A stretch of 64,000 nucleotides of DNA from Marinobacter sp. NP-4(2019) (GTDB lineage Bacteria > Pseudomonadota > Gammaproteobacteria > Pseudomonadales > Oleiphilaceae), in assembly GCF_003994855.1 (NCBI RefSeq), contig NZ_CP034142.1:1674001-1738000 (forward strand), written 5' to 3'. The notes under the pieces were generated by a model, which was not told where the DNA came from, did no database searches, and worked only from the letters and a program-made list of their open reading frames with translations. The position numbers and the translations under genes are program-made. Positions 17,114-26,102 of the stretch are shown in pieces; the stretch's first letter is position 1; each line of letters begins with the position of its first letter.

Positions 17114-17770
17114 TTATTCTTCCATCTCACTGATCAGAGGTGGAGGAAATCCCCCCAGTTCCTTCCAGCGATTGACGATGCCGCAGAACAGATCCGCTGT
17201 CTTTTCCGCATCATAGGCTGCCGAGTGGGCTTCCTTGTTGCTGAAAGGAATGCCGGCCAGTTTGCATGCCTGTGCCAGCACGGTATGGCCATAGGCCAGT
17301 CCGGCCAGTGTGGCGGTATCAAACGTCGAGAACGGATGGAAAGGGTTGCGCTTGATGTCTGAACGCAGGGCGGCCGCGAACAGGAAGTTGTGATCGAACG
17401 TGGCGTTATGGCCCACCAATACCGCCCGTTTGCAGTCGTGGGCTTTGACCGCCTTGCGGATCGGGCTGAAAATCTCACTCAGGCCTTCCCGCTCGGGCAC
17501 GGCTTCACGCTCCGGATTCCAGGGGTCAATACCGGTGAAATCGAGCGCGGACTGTTCCAGGTTGGCGCCTTCAAAAGGATCAATCTGCTGGACGTGGGTT
17601 TCCATACGTCTCAGCCAGCCATCTTCGTCCATCGTCAGCAGGACCGCAGCCACCTCCAGAAGGGCGTCTTTTTCGGGATTGAAGCCGCCGGTCTCGACAT
17701 CCACAACAACCGGGAGAAATCCCCGGAAACGTCGGGCCATCGGATGCGGTTCTTTGTTTTCGTCAGTCAC
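17114..17770 (-). CDS. rnt: Ribonuclease T
   Basis: A 218-residue DEDDh 3'-5' exonuclease that trims the 3' ends of tRNA and other stable RNAs. VVDVETGGFNPEKDALLEVA holds the first Asp/Glu pair (Asp24, Glu26), LVGHNATFDHNFLFAA the second Asp, and HSAAYDAEKTADLFC the catalytic His and last Asp. LHPF-type family blocks appear as NPFHPFSTFDTATLAGLAYG. It is followed on the same strand by no gene, and preceded by pyrC; the order rnt-pyrC-motY is the one known in Pseudomonas. Confidence 0.95.
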   Translation of the reverse strand: MTDENKEPHPMARRFRGFLPVVVDVETGGFNPEKDALLEVAAVLLTMDEDGWLRRMETHVQQIDPFEGANLEQSALDFTGIDPWNPEREAVPEREGLSEIFSPIRKAVKAHDCKRAVLVGHNATFDHNFLFAAALRSDIKRNPFHPFSTFDTATLAGLAYGHTVLAQACKLAGIPFSNKEAHSAAYDAEKTADLFCGIVNRWKELGGFPPPLISEMEE

Positions 17771-17831
17771 TCAAACTCCTAGGGTTTGGCCGGGGTACGG
17801 TGTTAAAGGTAATGAAAAAGGGGGGGCGTGT

Positions 17832-18869
17832 TCAGGCGCCCGTCAATCGCCACGTCAGTGTTTCTCCGGCGCGAAGCGGGACGATGGTGCCATCTGCCAG
17901 TGGAAGTTCCTCAGGCATGGTCCAGTTCTGCCTGACCAGTGTAATGGTGTCGGTATTCCGTGGCAGGCCATAAAAATCCGCGCCATTGAAGCTGGCGAAG
18001 GCTTCCAGCTTGTCGAGGATGCCCAGCTCCTCAAAAATCTCGGCGTACAGGGCAATCGCGCCGTAGGCCGAGTAGCAGCCGGCACAGCCACAGGACGCTT
18101 CTTTCTTGTCCTTGCCGTGGGGCGCGGAATCCGTACCCAGGAAGAAGCGTTTGTCGCCACTGGCCACAGCATCCCGCAAGGCCTGTTGGTGCCGGTTTCG
18201 CTTCAGAATCGGCAGGCAGTACAGGTGAGGGCGAATACCGCCCACCAGCATGTGGTTGCGGTTGTACATCAGGTGCTGCGGCGTCAGGGTCGCAGCCAGG
18301 TTGTCGCCTTTGTGCTGGCGGACAAACTCGGCGGAATCGGCGGTGGTAATGTGTTCCAGCACGACTTTCAGATTTGGAAATGCGTCGAGGGTCGGTGCCA
18401 GCACACGTTCCAGGAACACTTTTTCCCGATCAAAAATATCAATATCCGCATCGGTCACTTCGCCGTGGACCAGCAACAGCATGCCGCAATCGGCCATGGC
18501 TTCCAGTACCGTATAGATGTTGCGGATATCCTTTACGCCAGATGCAGAGTTGGTGGTGGCACCGGCCGGGTACAGTTTGGCCGCGACCACGCCGGCGAAT
18601 TTTGCCTCGCGGATGTCCTCTGCGGTGGTGGATTCGGTCAGGTAAAGGGTCATCAACGGCTCGAACGGGAGGTCACCGGCGGCATTCAGGATGCGCTGTC
18701 GATAAGCCATGGCGTCACTGGCGGTCGTTACCGGTGGCACCAGGTTGGGCATGATGATCGCGCGGCCAAAACACCGGGCGGTGGCCGGCACCACATCGTT
18801 CAGAACGGCGCCGTCTCTTACGTGCAGGTGCCAGTCATCGGGGCGGGTGATGGTCAGTTGTTCGGTCAT
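17832..18869 (-). CDS. pyrC: Dihydroorotase
   Basis: A 345-residue class II dihydroorotase, the third step of pyrimidine synthesis. RPDDWHLHVRDG gives the HxH zinc ligands (His14, His16); VVAAKLYPAGATTNS holds the carboxylated Lys; LLVHGEVTD and VLEHITTADSA hold the later His ligands, and LGTDSAPHGKDKK the catalytic Asp. Length equals the E. coli type. Transcription probably runs on into rnt, 61 bases downstream. Divergent from motY. Confidence 0.97.
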   Translation of the reverse strand: MTEQLTITRPDDWHLHVRDGAVLNDVVPATARCFGRAIIMPNLVPPVTTASDAMAYRQRILNAAGDLPFEPLMTLYLTESTTAEDIREAKFAGVVAAKLYPAGATTNSASGVKDIRNIYTVLEAMADCGMLLLVHGEVTDADIDIFDREKVFLERVLAPTLDAFPNLKVVLEHITTADSAEFVRQHKGDNLAATLTPQHLMYNRNHMLVGGIRPHLYCLPILKRNRHQQALRDAVASGDKRFFLGTDSAPHGKDKKEASCGCAGCYSAYGAIALYAEIFEELGILDKLEAFASFNGADFYGLPRNTDTITLVRQNWTMPEELPLADGTIVPLRAGETLTWRLTGA

Positions 18870-19028
18870 GCGGTGTTTCCAGCTATTTGTAGGGCCGGGC
18901 GGATGCCGGCGTAAATTTTGGCGGGATTATACCAGATGCCGTTTGCAATTGTTTCCGGCAGGGGGCTAAAGAAACGATTCGATCCGCCGTTAAACAGGGA
19001 GCAACCCAGATACTGACGGAAAGATGCC

Positions 19029-19946
19029 ATGGTCAGACTTTCAACCTTGTTTCCTCGTACAGCCACGCTCGCTTCCCTGGTGTTGCTGGGAGCAAGCGGT
19101 ACTGCCCTGTCGTCCAGTTTTGGTGCCGGTATAGAAAACAGCCAGTGGTATGTCTCCGAGTCAGTCTTTGAGTGTGCCATGGTGCATGAAGTTCCCGGAT
19201 ACGGCCGGGCCGTTTTCCGCCACAAGGCCGGTGAGCAGTTGTCATTTTACCTGGAGTCGGATACCACCCTGATGCGGCCGGGGAGGGGTAGCCTGGTGGT
19301 GGAAGCGCCGGCTTGGCGCCCCGGAGCTGCTCCGCGCAGGGTGGGAGCCGTTAATGTAGGTGAGGGCCGTCGGCCCGTTGCTCTCAGTGCCCGTCAGGCG
19401 ATGGTGATCGCCAGGGGCTTGCTGGATGGCATGACTCCGACCGTCACGCGGGCATCCTGGTATGACGGCAGTCCGGTCCGGGTGCGTGTCTCCAACATCA
19501 ATTTCGCTGGCCAGTATGAAAGCTATCGTGCCTGCACCACCAACCTGTTGCCGGTTAACTACGACCAGATCAAACGCTCGCGGATTCCTTTTCGTGCAGG
19601 CAGTACCAGCCTCTCAGCGGGTGACCGGCAGTTGCTGGACAATATTGTGACCTATGTGCAGGCGGATTCCACGGTGGAGCGTATTTTTGTGGATGGCCAT
19701 ACTGACAGCAGCGGCAGCCGCATTGATAACCGGGCGCTGTCTGAGGAGCGAGCCAATGCCGTCGCGGATTATCTGATGGAGAAGGGGGTGCCTGAGGATC
19801 TGATCACCGTGCGCGCCCATGCCGACCAGTACCCCGTTTCCCGTCGACCGGCTGACAATCGGCGTACCACCATCCGCCTGCAACGCCAGGGTGAACGGCC
19901 TGAACTCCAGCAGGCCAACGGGTATGAGGCCGGATACTCCGGTTAA
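19029..19946 (+). CDS. motY: OmpA-family flagellar motor protein MotY
   Basis: A 305-residue exported protein: signal peptide (TATLASLVLLGASGTALS), an N-terminal MotY domain (FGAGIENSQWYVSESVFECAMVHEVPGYGRA, RHKAGEQLSFYLESD) and a C-terminal OmpA peptidoglycan-binding domain (IFVDGHTDSSGSRIDNRALSEERANAVADYL, then NRRTTIRLQR). MotY forms the T ring that anchors the sodium-type or dual stator to the flagellar basal body. The neighbourhood motY-pyrC-rnt supports the call. Its stop overlaps the stop of the convergent deacetylase gene by 4 bases. Confidence 0.9.
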   Translation: MVRLSTLFPRTATLASLVLLGASGTALSSSFGAGIENSQWYVSESVFECAMVHEVPGYGRAVFRHKAGEQLSFYLESDTTLMRPGRGSLVVEAPAWRPGAAPRRVGAVNVGEGRRPVALSARQAMVIARGLLDGMTPTVTRASWYDGSPVRVRVSNINFAGQYESYRACTTNLLPVNYDQIKRSRIPFRAGSTSLSAGDRQLLDNIVTYVQADSTVERIFVDGHTDSSGSRIDNRALSEERANAVADYLMEKGVPEDLITVRAHADQYPVSRRPADNRRTTIRLQRQGERPELQQANGYEAGYSG

Positions 19947-20869
19947 CGGACGGAGCTTAATACTTCCAGGTGGGCGTTGACGCTTTCTGCCAGCGCTCTC
20001 AGATGGTACCCCCCTTCCAGCGTTGATATGACCCGGTCATTGGCGTGGTCACTGGCCACGCTGGTGATCATTTCTGTCAGCCAGCGATAATCTTCTACCT
20101 CCAGATTCAGCTCCGCCATCGGATCAAGCCGGTGGCCGTCAAAGCCCGCCGATACCAGGATTACCTGGGGCCTGAAATCCTGCAGTTTTTTCAGCCAGCC
20201 GGCCTCCACAGCCTTACGGTAATCCAGTGCCGAACAGTTGGATTCAATCGGGATGTTGACGATATTTTCGGGCTGACGGTGCACGTGGGAGTGGGGGTAA
20301 AACGGGTGCTGGAAACTGGAGCACATCAGTATGCGTTCGTCACCACCAATGATATCAGCGGTGCCGTTTCCCTGGTGTACATCGAAATCGATGATGGCGA
20401 CCCGTTCCAGCTGATGGAAGTTCAGTGCCCGCATCGCCGCCAGGGCAATGTTGTTGTAGAAGCAGAAGCCCATGGATTTACTGCGTTCGGCGTGATGCCC
20501 GGGTGGCCGCGCGCAGACAAAGGCATTGGTGACCTGGCTGCTCATTACCATATCGACAGCCTGAACATTGGCACCGGCTGCCAGCCGGGCGGCGCGCAAG
20601 GTGTCGGGCATCATGGCGGTATCGGGATCGGTGAAGACGCGTCCGCGGGTCGGTTGCATCAGGTCCAGCTGGTGGAGGTATTTCTCCGGATGCACCGTCA
20701 GCAACTGATCCCGTGTGACTTCATCAGGACGTACCCAGTCCAGCACATCACCGACGCCGGAATCGGCCAGGTAACTGATGATGGCAGAGAGCCGTTCCGG
20801 TGACTCCGGGTGCTCCGGGCCCATGTTGTGCTTCAGACAGTCATCATGATAGAAGAAAGCTGTGGTCAT
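19943..20869 (-). CDS. Histone deacetylase-like (class II / acetoin utilisation type) amidohydrolase
   Basis: A 308-residue zinc deacetylase fold. PPGHHAERS holds the paired catalytic His (125, 126), DFDVHQGNGT the zinc ligands Asp163 and His165, and VSAGFDGHRLDPMAEL the third Asp. GPEHPESPERL near the N-terminus is a family block. Such enzymes remove acetyl groups from lysines or from small polyamines. The gene is divergent, 203 bases away, from a Pat-type lysine acetyltransferase, which makes a protein-deacetylation role attractive but unproven. Confidence 0.9.
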   Translation of the reverse strand: MTTAFFYHDDCLKHNMGPEHPESPERLSAIISYLADSGVGDVLDWVRPDEVTRDQLLTVHPEKYLHQLDLMQPTRGRVFTDPDTAMMPDTLRAARLAAGANVQAVDMVMSSQVTNAFVCARPPGHHAERSKSMGFCFYNNIALAAMRALNFHQLERVAIIDFDVHQGNGTADIIGGDERILMCSSFQHPFYPHSHVHRQPENIVNIPIESNCSALDYRKAVEAGWLKKLQDFRPQVILVSAGFDGHRLDPMAELNLEVEDYRWLTEMITSVASDHANDRVISTLEGGYHLRALAESVNAHLEVLSSVR

Positions 20870-21000
20870 ACGGGTCCTGACTACTCTTATTCTGCTTGCG
20901 TGTATTCTGCATGCGTGGTTTTTGCTTGTCTTTTCGCCAATATTATCAGGGATGCTACGTGGTTGCCGTGTTTCTTTGGTCTTATAGGGGTAATCGACGT

Positions 21001-21043
21001 TTTACATAGGGAAACAACCGCCTAAGATAAGGATAGCCTTATC
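21001..21043 (+). promoter_or_regulatory. Promoter candidate and palindrome before the acetyltransferase gene
   Basis: TTTACA (21001-21006) and TAAGAT (21023-21028) are separated by 16 bases. A perfect inverted repeat GATAAGG-N4-CCTTATC (21026-21043) overlaps the -10 and the likely transcription start, so it can be an operator or a 5' UTR hairpin. Confidence 0.45.
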
Positions 21044-21072
21044 AACGATTGGAAACGGCAAGGAGCTTGCGC

Positions 21073-23817
21073 TTGAGCACCCGCTATCTGGAAAGTCTCT
21101 TTAATCCATCGTCTATTGTGGTGATCGGTGCTTCCGAGCGGGCGGACAACCTTGGCGGCATGGTGTTGCGTAATATTCTGGGAGGCGGCTATCCGGGGAA
21201 ACTCCTGGTCATCAACCAGAACGATTATGACAACGTGCACGGCGTGCCGTGTATCCGGAAGGTCTCGAAAATGGAGTTCAGCCCGGACCTGGCCATTATC
21301 TGTACACCCCCGGATACGGTCCCCAAGATGGTCCGCAGGCTTGGGGAAGCCGGGGTACGTACCGCTATTGTCATGACCGGGGGGATGTCCCGTACCCACA
21401 GTAAAACCGGACAGCCGCTGATGTACTCGGTGCGGGACGCTGCCCGGGAGACCGGAATCCGGGTGCTGGGCCCCAATACCATCGGGCTGATGGTGCCGGC
21501 CAGGAGCCTGAACGCAACCTATGCCCATATGGGGGCCATTCCGGGCAAGGTCGCTTTTGTCGGCCAGTCCGGTACCGTGGCCAGCTCCATTATCGACTGG
21601 GCGTTTGCCCGGGGTGTGGGTTTTTCCTACTTCCTGACCCTTGGTGACGGCATGGACATCGATCACGATGATCTGATCGACTACCTTGCCCAGGACAGTC
21701 AGACCCGCGCCATCCTGCTGCACATTGAGAATATTCCCAACCCACGGCGCTTTATGTCGGCCGTACGGGTTGCTTCCCGTACCAAGCCGGTCATTGCGGT
21801 CAAGAGCGGACGCACGCCGGAATCGGAGTGGTTTCCCCATCAGTTGCCGGCGGGTGTCAAACGTAGTGACCCCATCTACGATGCCATGCTGCAGCGTGCC
21901 GGTGTGCTCCGGGTTGATGGCCTCGGCCAGATGTTCGATGCCCTCGAAACACTGACTCGGATGCGTCCCTTGCGCCGGGAATCCCTGGCAATCATGGCCA
22001 ATGGCGTGGGCCCCGGGGTTCTGGCCGTTGACCGGCTGATCGACCTGGGGGGGGAGCTGGCCAGCCTGTCGGATCACACTATTGAGGCGCTGGCAGAGAA
22101 TCTGCCCCCGTACTGGACCCGCAAGAATCCCATTGACCTCAACTACGATGCGTCACCGGAACTGTACGCCAAAGCCATCAAGATCCTCGCCAAGGATCCC
22201 GAGGTGGCCAATGTGCTGGTGATGTATGCCCCAAGCCTGACGGAAGACAGCTTGCAGATTGCCGATGCGGTAATACAGGCCACCAAGGGCAGCCGGTTGA
22301 ACGTGTTTACCTGCTGGTTGGGGCAGAGCACGGTGATGGATGCCCGTGACGAATTCTACCGCGCCGGGCTACCGTCATTTTTCAATCCGGAAAAAGCGGT
22401 GATGGCCTTCATGCAGCATGTGCGTCACCAACGGGTGCAGCGTCTGCTTACGGAGACACCGGAATCATTCACCGATCATTTTGACGACCGGACCCAGACC
22501 CGTCGTGTGGTGATGGGGGCGATGCGCTCCGGGCGCATGCACCTGTCAAACCGCGAAGCGCGGGAGGTTATTCGGGATTACGGTATCAACACCATCGACA
22601 CCATCTACTGCGACGACGTGGAAGAAGTGCTGGAGGCGTTCGCGGTGGAGCGCCGCCCGGTGGATATCACTCTCATCCATCAACAGGCGTGTTACCCGTT
22701 TCTGGAGCTGAGTACCGGGCAGCGCCGGTTCAAGGGGACCATTCAGAAGCTCAACAGTGAAGCCGCGATCATTGATTCCTGCCGGGTATTGATGGATGAA
22801 TATCAGCAGCATTTTCCGGATAGCGGGTTCCTCGGTTTTGCAGTCCAGCGATCCTACCAGCATGTGGGAGGGATTGAATTCAGCGTCGGTATTACCCGGG
22901 ATTCGGTGTTCGGGCCGCTGGTGGTGTGTGGTGCCGCCGGTGCCCAGATCAATGTCATGACCGACCGCCAGATTGCGCTGCCGCCGCTGAACATGGTGCT
23001 GGCCCGCGAGCTGCTGCGTCGCACTTATATGTATAAACTGCTGAAGGAACATAGCCTGAAGCCCGAGGAGGACATCCGGGCGGTTTCGGAAACCCTGGTG
23101 ACCCTGTCACAGATTGTCATCGATATTCCTGAAATCCGTGGCCTGGAAATCTCACCACTGCTCTTTAACGAACAGGGAGCCGTGGCAGTGAACATTGCCA
23201 TCGACCTGGACGACAAACCCGGGCGGCCCATCATCCAGCCTTATCCCCGGGAGCTGGAAGAATGGATCGTGCTGCCCAAGTCCGGTCGCCGGGTGATTAT
23301 CCGGCCGGTACTGGCGGAAGACGAACCGGCGCACCGGGCCTTTCACGAACTGCAGTCACCGGAGTCCATTCGCTACCGGTTCTTCCAGTACCGCAAGCAT
23401 TTCTCCCGCGAGGACGTCGCCCAGATGGTGCAGATCGATTATGATCGGGAAATGGTGTTTATCGCCAACGCCCCCAGGGAAGACGCTGAAGGCGAGGAGA
23501 CCCTGGGCACCGTTCGTGTCTGGACGGATGCCGATAATCTCCGTTGTGAATTCGCCGTCATGGTGCATGACAACATGAAGGGTGAGGGACTTGGTGTCGC
23601 GTTGATGCAGAAGATGATTGATTACTGCCGGTCACGGGGAACCGTGGAAATGGTCGGTAATGTATTGCCGGATAACCGGCCCATGTTGCAGTTGGCGGAG
23701 CATCTCGGTTTCGAGATCCAGTACAACATGGAAGAGGAAGTGATGGATTTGCGGTTGGTGTTGAACGAACCGGACAAGGACTGGCAGCGGGAGCGTCTGC
23801 TCAACAGCTCCCACTGA
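21073..23817 (+). CDS. Acyl-CoA synthetase (NDP-forming)-like / GNAT protein lysine acetyltransferase, Pat/PatZ type
   Basis: A 914-residue fusion. Residues ~8-130 are a CoA-binding domain (SIVVIGASERADNLGGMVLRNIL), followed by succinyl-CoA ligase-like domains (VAFVGQSGTVASSIIDWAF; ENLPPYWTRKNPIDLNYDA), an ATP-grasp-like region (~480-700) and a C-terminal GNAT domain (~730-890; FAVMVHDNMKGEGLGVALMQKMIDYC with the acetyl-CoA loop). This layout is that of Pat/YfiQ, which acetylates acetyl-CoA synthetase and other proteins. The TTG at 21073 follows AAGGAG at 7 bases and gives the usual N-terminus STRYLESLFNP. In family members the synthetase part is catalytically dead; I cannot decide that here. 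Confidence 0.88.
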   Translation: MSTRYLESLFNPSSIVVIGASERADNLGGMVLRNILGGGYPGKLLVINQNDYDNVHGVPCIRKVSKMEFSPDLAIICTPPDTVPKMVRRLGEAGVRTAIVMTGGMSRTHSKTGQPLMYSVRDAARETGIRVLGPNTIGLMVPARSLNATYAHMGAIPGKVAFVGQSGTVASSIIDWAFARGVGFSYFLTLGDGMDIDHDDLIDYLAQDSQTRAILLHIENIPNPRRFMSAVRVASRTKPVIAVKSGRTPESEWFPHQLPAGVKRSDPIYDAMLQRAGVLRVDGLGQMFDALETLTRMRPLRRESLAIMANGVGPGVLAVDRLIDLGGELASLSDHTIEALAENLPPYWTRKNPIDLNYDASPELYAKAIKILAKDPEVANVLVMYAPSLTEDSLQIADAVIQATKGSRLNVFTCWLGQSTVMDARDEFYRAGLPSFFNPEKAVMAFMQHVRHQRVQRLLTETPESFTDHFDDRTQTRRVVMGAMRSGRMHLSNREAREVIRDYGINTIDTIYCDDVEEVLEAFAVERRPVDITLIHQQACYPFLELSTGQRRFKGTIQKLNSEAAIIDSCRVLMDEYQQHFPDSGFLGFAVQRSYQHVGGIEFSVGITRDSVFGPLVVCGAAGAQINVMTDRQIALPPLNMVLARELLRRTYMYKLLKEHSLKPEEDIRAVSETLVTLSQIVIDIPEIRGLEISPLLFNEQGAVAVNIAIDLDDKPGRPIIQPYPRELEEWIVLPKSGRRVIIRPVLAEDEPAHRAFHELQSPESIRYRFFQYRKHFSREDVAQMVQIDYDREMVFIANAPREDAEGEETLGTVRVWTDADNLRCEFAVMVHDNMKGEGLGVALMQKMIDYCRSRGTVEMVGNVLPDNRPMLQLAEHLGFEIQYNMEEEVMDLRLVLNEPDKDWQRERLLNSSH

Positions 23818-23839
23818 CAGCCTAGTGTCCCGTCTGGCT

Positions 23840-24769
23840 TCAGGCCTCTTCGACAATCGCTGAGCGGTCCTCGCCGCCCAGCGCCTCCAGCAATCCCGGG
23901 ATCAGCCTGGCCAGTTCCAGGGTCATCAGCGCAAAGGCCGCATCAAACCGGGCGGCGGCGTCGTCCGCATCCACATCGTCCAGCTTCTCCTGCAGAGTAT
24001 CGCCGAATTTGAGCCGGCGGATGCCCAGTTCTTCATCCAATACGAACGACAGGCTGTCGTCCCAGGTGACCGCCAGTTTGGTCACCTGCATGCCTGTCTC
24101 GAGGTGGTTGCGAATCTCGTCTGCCTGGAGATCGAGCCCCTTGCAGCGCACAACCCCACCATCTTCGGAGGGATCCTTGAGTTCACATTCGCTGCCCAGA
24201 GTCACGGTGGCGGGCAGGTCAACGGTTTCGTTCAGCCAGCCGGTGAAGGTGAAGGCCGGTGCCTGCTCCACGGCCGGCGGCCGGACGGGCAGGGAGCCAA
24301 GGCTTTTGCGCAGGAATGACGCCAGGTCCTCAGCCTGCTTGGCGGAACCGGCGTCGACAACGAGAACGCCGTCTTTCGGTGCCAGATAGGCGAAGCAGCG
24401 GCGGTTCTTGGAAAAGGCCTGGGGCAGCATTTCCAGCATCACCTGTTCCTTGATCTCGTCTTTTTCCTTGCGGCGCACCTTCCGCCCCTGCTCGGCTTCA
24501 ATGGCTTCGGCACGCTCCTCGACCAGCTCTTTTATAACGGGGCCGGGCAGGATTTTCTCTTCCTTGCGCAATGCGACCAGATGATAGCCATTGGTGCTGT
24601 GCACCAGCATGTCGCTGTGTTTGCCCAGAGGCGGAACCCACCCCTGGCGCGTGGTTTCCTGAGGACCGCAAGGCTTGAATCCATCCGCCTGCAGCTTTTC
24701 TTCCAGAGCTTCAGCGGTAATATCGAAAGGCTTGGTAAAACGAAAAACACGGGCATTACGAAACCACAT
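23840..24769 (-). CDS. rdgC: Recombination-associated protein RdgC
   Basis: A 309-residue ring-forming DNA-binding protein that limits RecA function. The N-terminus MWFRNARVFRFTKPFDITAEALEEKL, the block CGPQETTRQGWVPPLG and KEEKILPGPVIKELVEERAEAIE are characteristic, as is LPQAFSKNRRCFAYL. Full length. It faces the Pat gene and stands downstream of the DUF2788 gene with a hairpin between. Confidence 0.95.
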   Translation of the reverse strand: MWFRNARVFRFTKPFDITAEALEEKLQADGFKPCGPQETTRQGWVPPLGKHSDMLVHSTNGYHLVALRKEEKILPGPVIKELVEERAEAIEAEQGRKVRRKEKDEIKEQVMLEMLPQAFSKNRRCFAYLAPKDGVLVVDAGSAKQAEDLASFLRKSLGSLPVRPPAVEQAPAFTFTGWLNETVDLPATVTLGSECELKDPSEDGGVVRCKGLDLQADEIRNHLETGMQVTKLAVTWDDSLSFVLDEELGIRRLKFGDTLQEKLDDVDADDAAARFDAAFALMTLELARLIPGLLEALGGEDRSAIVEEA

Positions 24770-24812
24770 CAGGGTCGGTCCTTGTCAGAGTTTCAAAATG
24801 GGGAAGGGATGA

Positions 24813-24836
24813 TACGGCCACCGGTCAGTGGCCGTA
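24813..24836 (-). terminator. Hairpin between DUF2788 and rdgC genes
   Basis: TACGGCCAC (24813-24821) pairs fully with GTGGCCGTA (24828-24836) around a 6-base loop. It follows the DUF2788 stop on the minus strand; no strong U-run follows, so termination would be partial. Confidence 0.4.
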
Positions 24837-24858
24837 AAGTGGCAGCGCCGGCGTCACA

Positions 24859-25059
24859 TCACAGCTGCATGACTTCTACCATGACAGTTTTCACAATAAA
24901 GCCGACGACCCCCGCGCCCAGAACAGTAAACAGAGCGATGGTGCCAAACCGGCCGGCCTGGGACTTCTTGGCGAGATCCCAGACGATAAAACCCATCCAG
25001 ACAATCAGGCCGGTGAGCAGCACCAGCATGGCAATCTGGGAAAAGACTGCTTCGTTCAT
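24859..25059 (-). CDS. DUF2788 small inner-membrane protein
   Basis: A 66-residue protein with two membrane helices (IAMLVLLTGLIVWMGFIVW and IALFTVLGAGVVGFIVK) joined by the conserved basic loop DLAKKSQAGRFGT. This matches DUF2788 as I recall it from pseudomonads. It follows yaaA on the same strand by 26 bases. No function is known. Confidence 0.8.
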   Translation of the reverse strand: MNEAVFSQIAMLVLLTGLIVWMGFIVWDLAKKSQAGRFGTIALFTVLGAGVVGFIVKTVMVEVMQL

Positions 25060-25085
25060 TCAATACTCCGGAAATAATGACAGGG

Positions 25086-25856
25086 TTACTGCTCATCCCG
25101 CAGGAACAGCCAGTTGTTCTGATCTGACTGTTCTTCGCAGAAGTAGTAACCCTCAAGGTTAAAGCCTTTCAGGTCGTCCGCCTGGGTAATGCCATTCTGA
25201 ATGGCATAGCGACACATCAACCCCCGGGCCTTCTTGGCGTAGAAGCTGATCATCTTGTACTGGCCGTTCTTCCAGTCCTTGAATTGTGGCGTGATCAGGC
25301 GGCCTTTCAGATCCTTCTTGCGAACGCTCTTGAAATATTCGTTGGAGGCCAGGTTCACCAGCACACCGTCATCCTCTGCCAGCAACCGGTTCAGTTCGGC
25401 AGTGATTCGGTCACCCCAGAACGCGTAGAGATCCTTGCCCCGGGTGTTTTCGAATCGGGTGCCCATTTCCAGCCGGTAGGGCTGCATCAGGTCCAGGGGC
25501 TTCAGTACACCGTAGAGACCGGAGAGCATGCGCAGGTGTTTCTGGGCAAACTCGAACTCTTTTTCACTGAAGCTTTCAGCATTCAGACCGGTGTAAACAT
25601 CGCCCTTGAAGGCCAGGATGGCCTGGCGGGCATTCTCCGGCGTGAATGGCGTGTGCCACTGCTGGAACCGCTCGGCATTCAGCTGCCCCAGTTTGTCGCT
25701 GATGTTCATCAGGTTGCTGACCTGATGGGGTTCCAGGGTCTTGAGCTGGTCGACCAGTTCGCAGGCGTCATCCAGGAAGTCCGGCTGACTGAAGGTCTTG
25801 GTTGCCAGCGGGCTTTCGTAATCCAGGGTTTTGGCCGGGGAAATAACCATCAACAT
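25086..25856 (-). CDS. yaaA: Peroxide stress protein YaaA
   Basis: A 256-residue DUF328 protein: MLMVISPAKTLDYESPLATK, MNISDKLGQLNAERF, AILAFKGDVYTGLNAESF and RMLSGLYGVLKPLDLMQPYRLEMGT are all family blocks, ending with KARGLMCRYAIQN. YaaA binds DNA and lowers Fenton damage after peroxide by limiting free iron. The start ATG follows AGGA. It sits 12 bases after a glutaredoxin-like gene, in line with oxidative-stress context. Confidence 0.95.
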   Translation of the reverse strand: MLMVISPAKTLDYESPLATKTFSQPDFLDDACELVDQLKTLEPHQVSNLMNISDKLGQLNAERFQQWHTPFTPENARQAILAFKGDVYTGLNAESFSEKEFEFAQKHLRMLSGLYGVLKPLDLMQPYRLEMGTRFENTRGKDLYAFWGDRITAELNRLLAEDDGVLVNLASNEYFKSVRKKDLKGRLITPQFKDWKNGQYKMISFYAKKARGLMCRYAIQNGITQADDLKGFNLEGYYFCEEQSDQNNWLFLRDEQ

Positions 25857-25868
25857 ATCAGGCTGTCC

Positions 25869-26102
25869 TCATTGCAGAAACGTCAGTAACTGGTCCCGGG
25901 TAAATGGCCAGTCCAACTCGGCGCCGGTGTCGTTGCGTCGCAACACCGGGATACGGGTGCCGTAGCGCTCCACCAGGGCCTCGGACTGGGCAATGTCCAC
26001 CACATCCACAGGGATGGGAGCCGGCATGGGCGTGTTTACGAGCAGGGCTTCGGCCAGTTCACACAGATGGCACTGGGACGTAGTATAAAACAGCAATTCC
26101 AT
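25869..26102 (-). CDS. Glutaredoxin family protein
   Basis: A 77-residue thioredoxin-fold protein with the redox pair Cys11/Cys14 (SQCHLCELAEALL), the cis-Pro region RYGTRIPVLRRND and DWPFTRDQLLTFL at the end. It belongs to the short DUF836-like glutaredoxins. The start ATG overlaps the last base of the yciK stop, so it is in one operon with yciK and perhaps yaaA. Confidence 0.85.
   Translation of the reverse strand: MELLFYTTSQCHLCELAEALLVNTPMPAPIPVDVVDIAQSEALVERYGTRIPVLRRNDTGAELDWPFTRDQLLTFLQ

Noticed and set aside
17400..18914. A 504-codon open frame on the plus strand
   Set aside because: It lies antisense to rnt and pyrC, both with complete catalytic motifs; its translation has no recognisable domain and it spans the gap between them.
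21022..22077. A 351-codon open frame on the minus strand
   Set aside because: Antisense to the Pat-type acetyltransferase gene and without family sequence.
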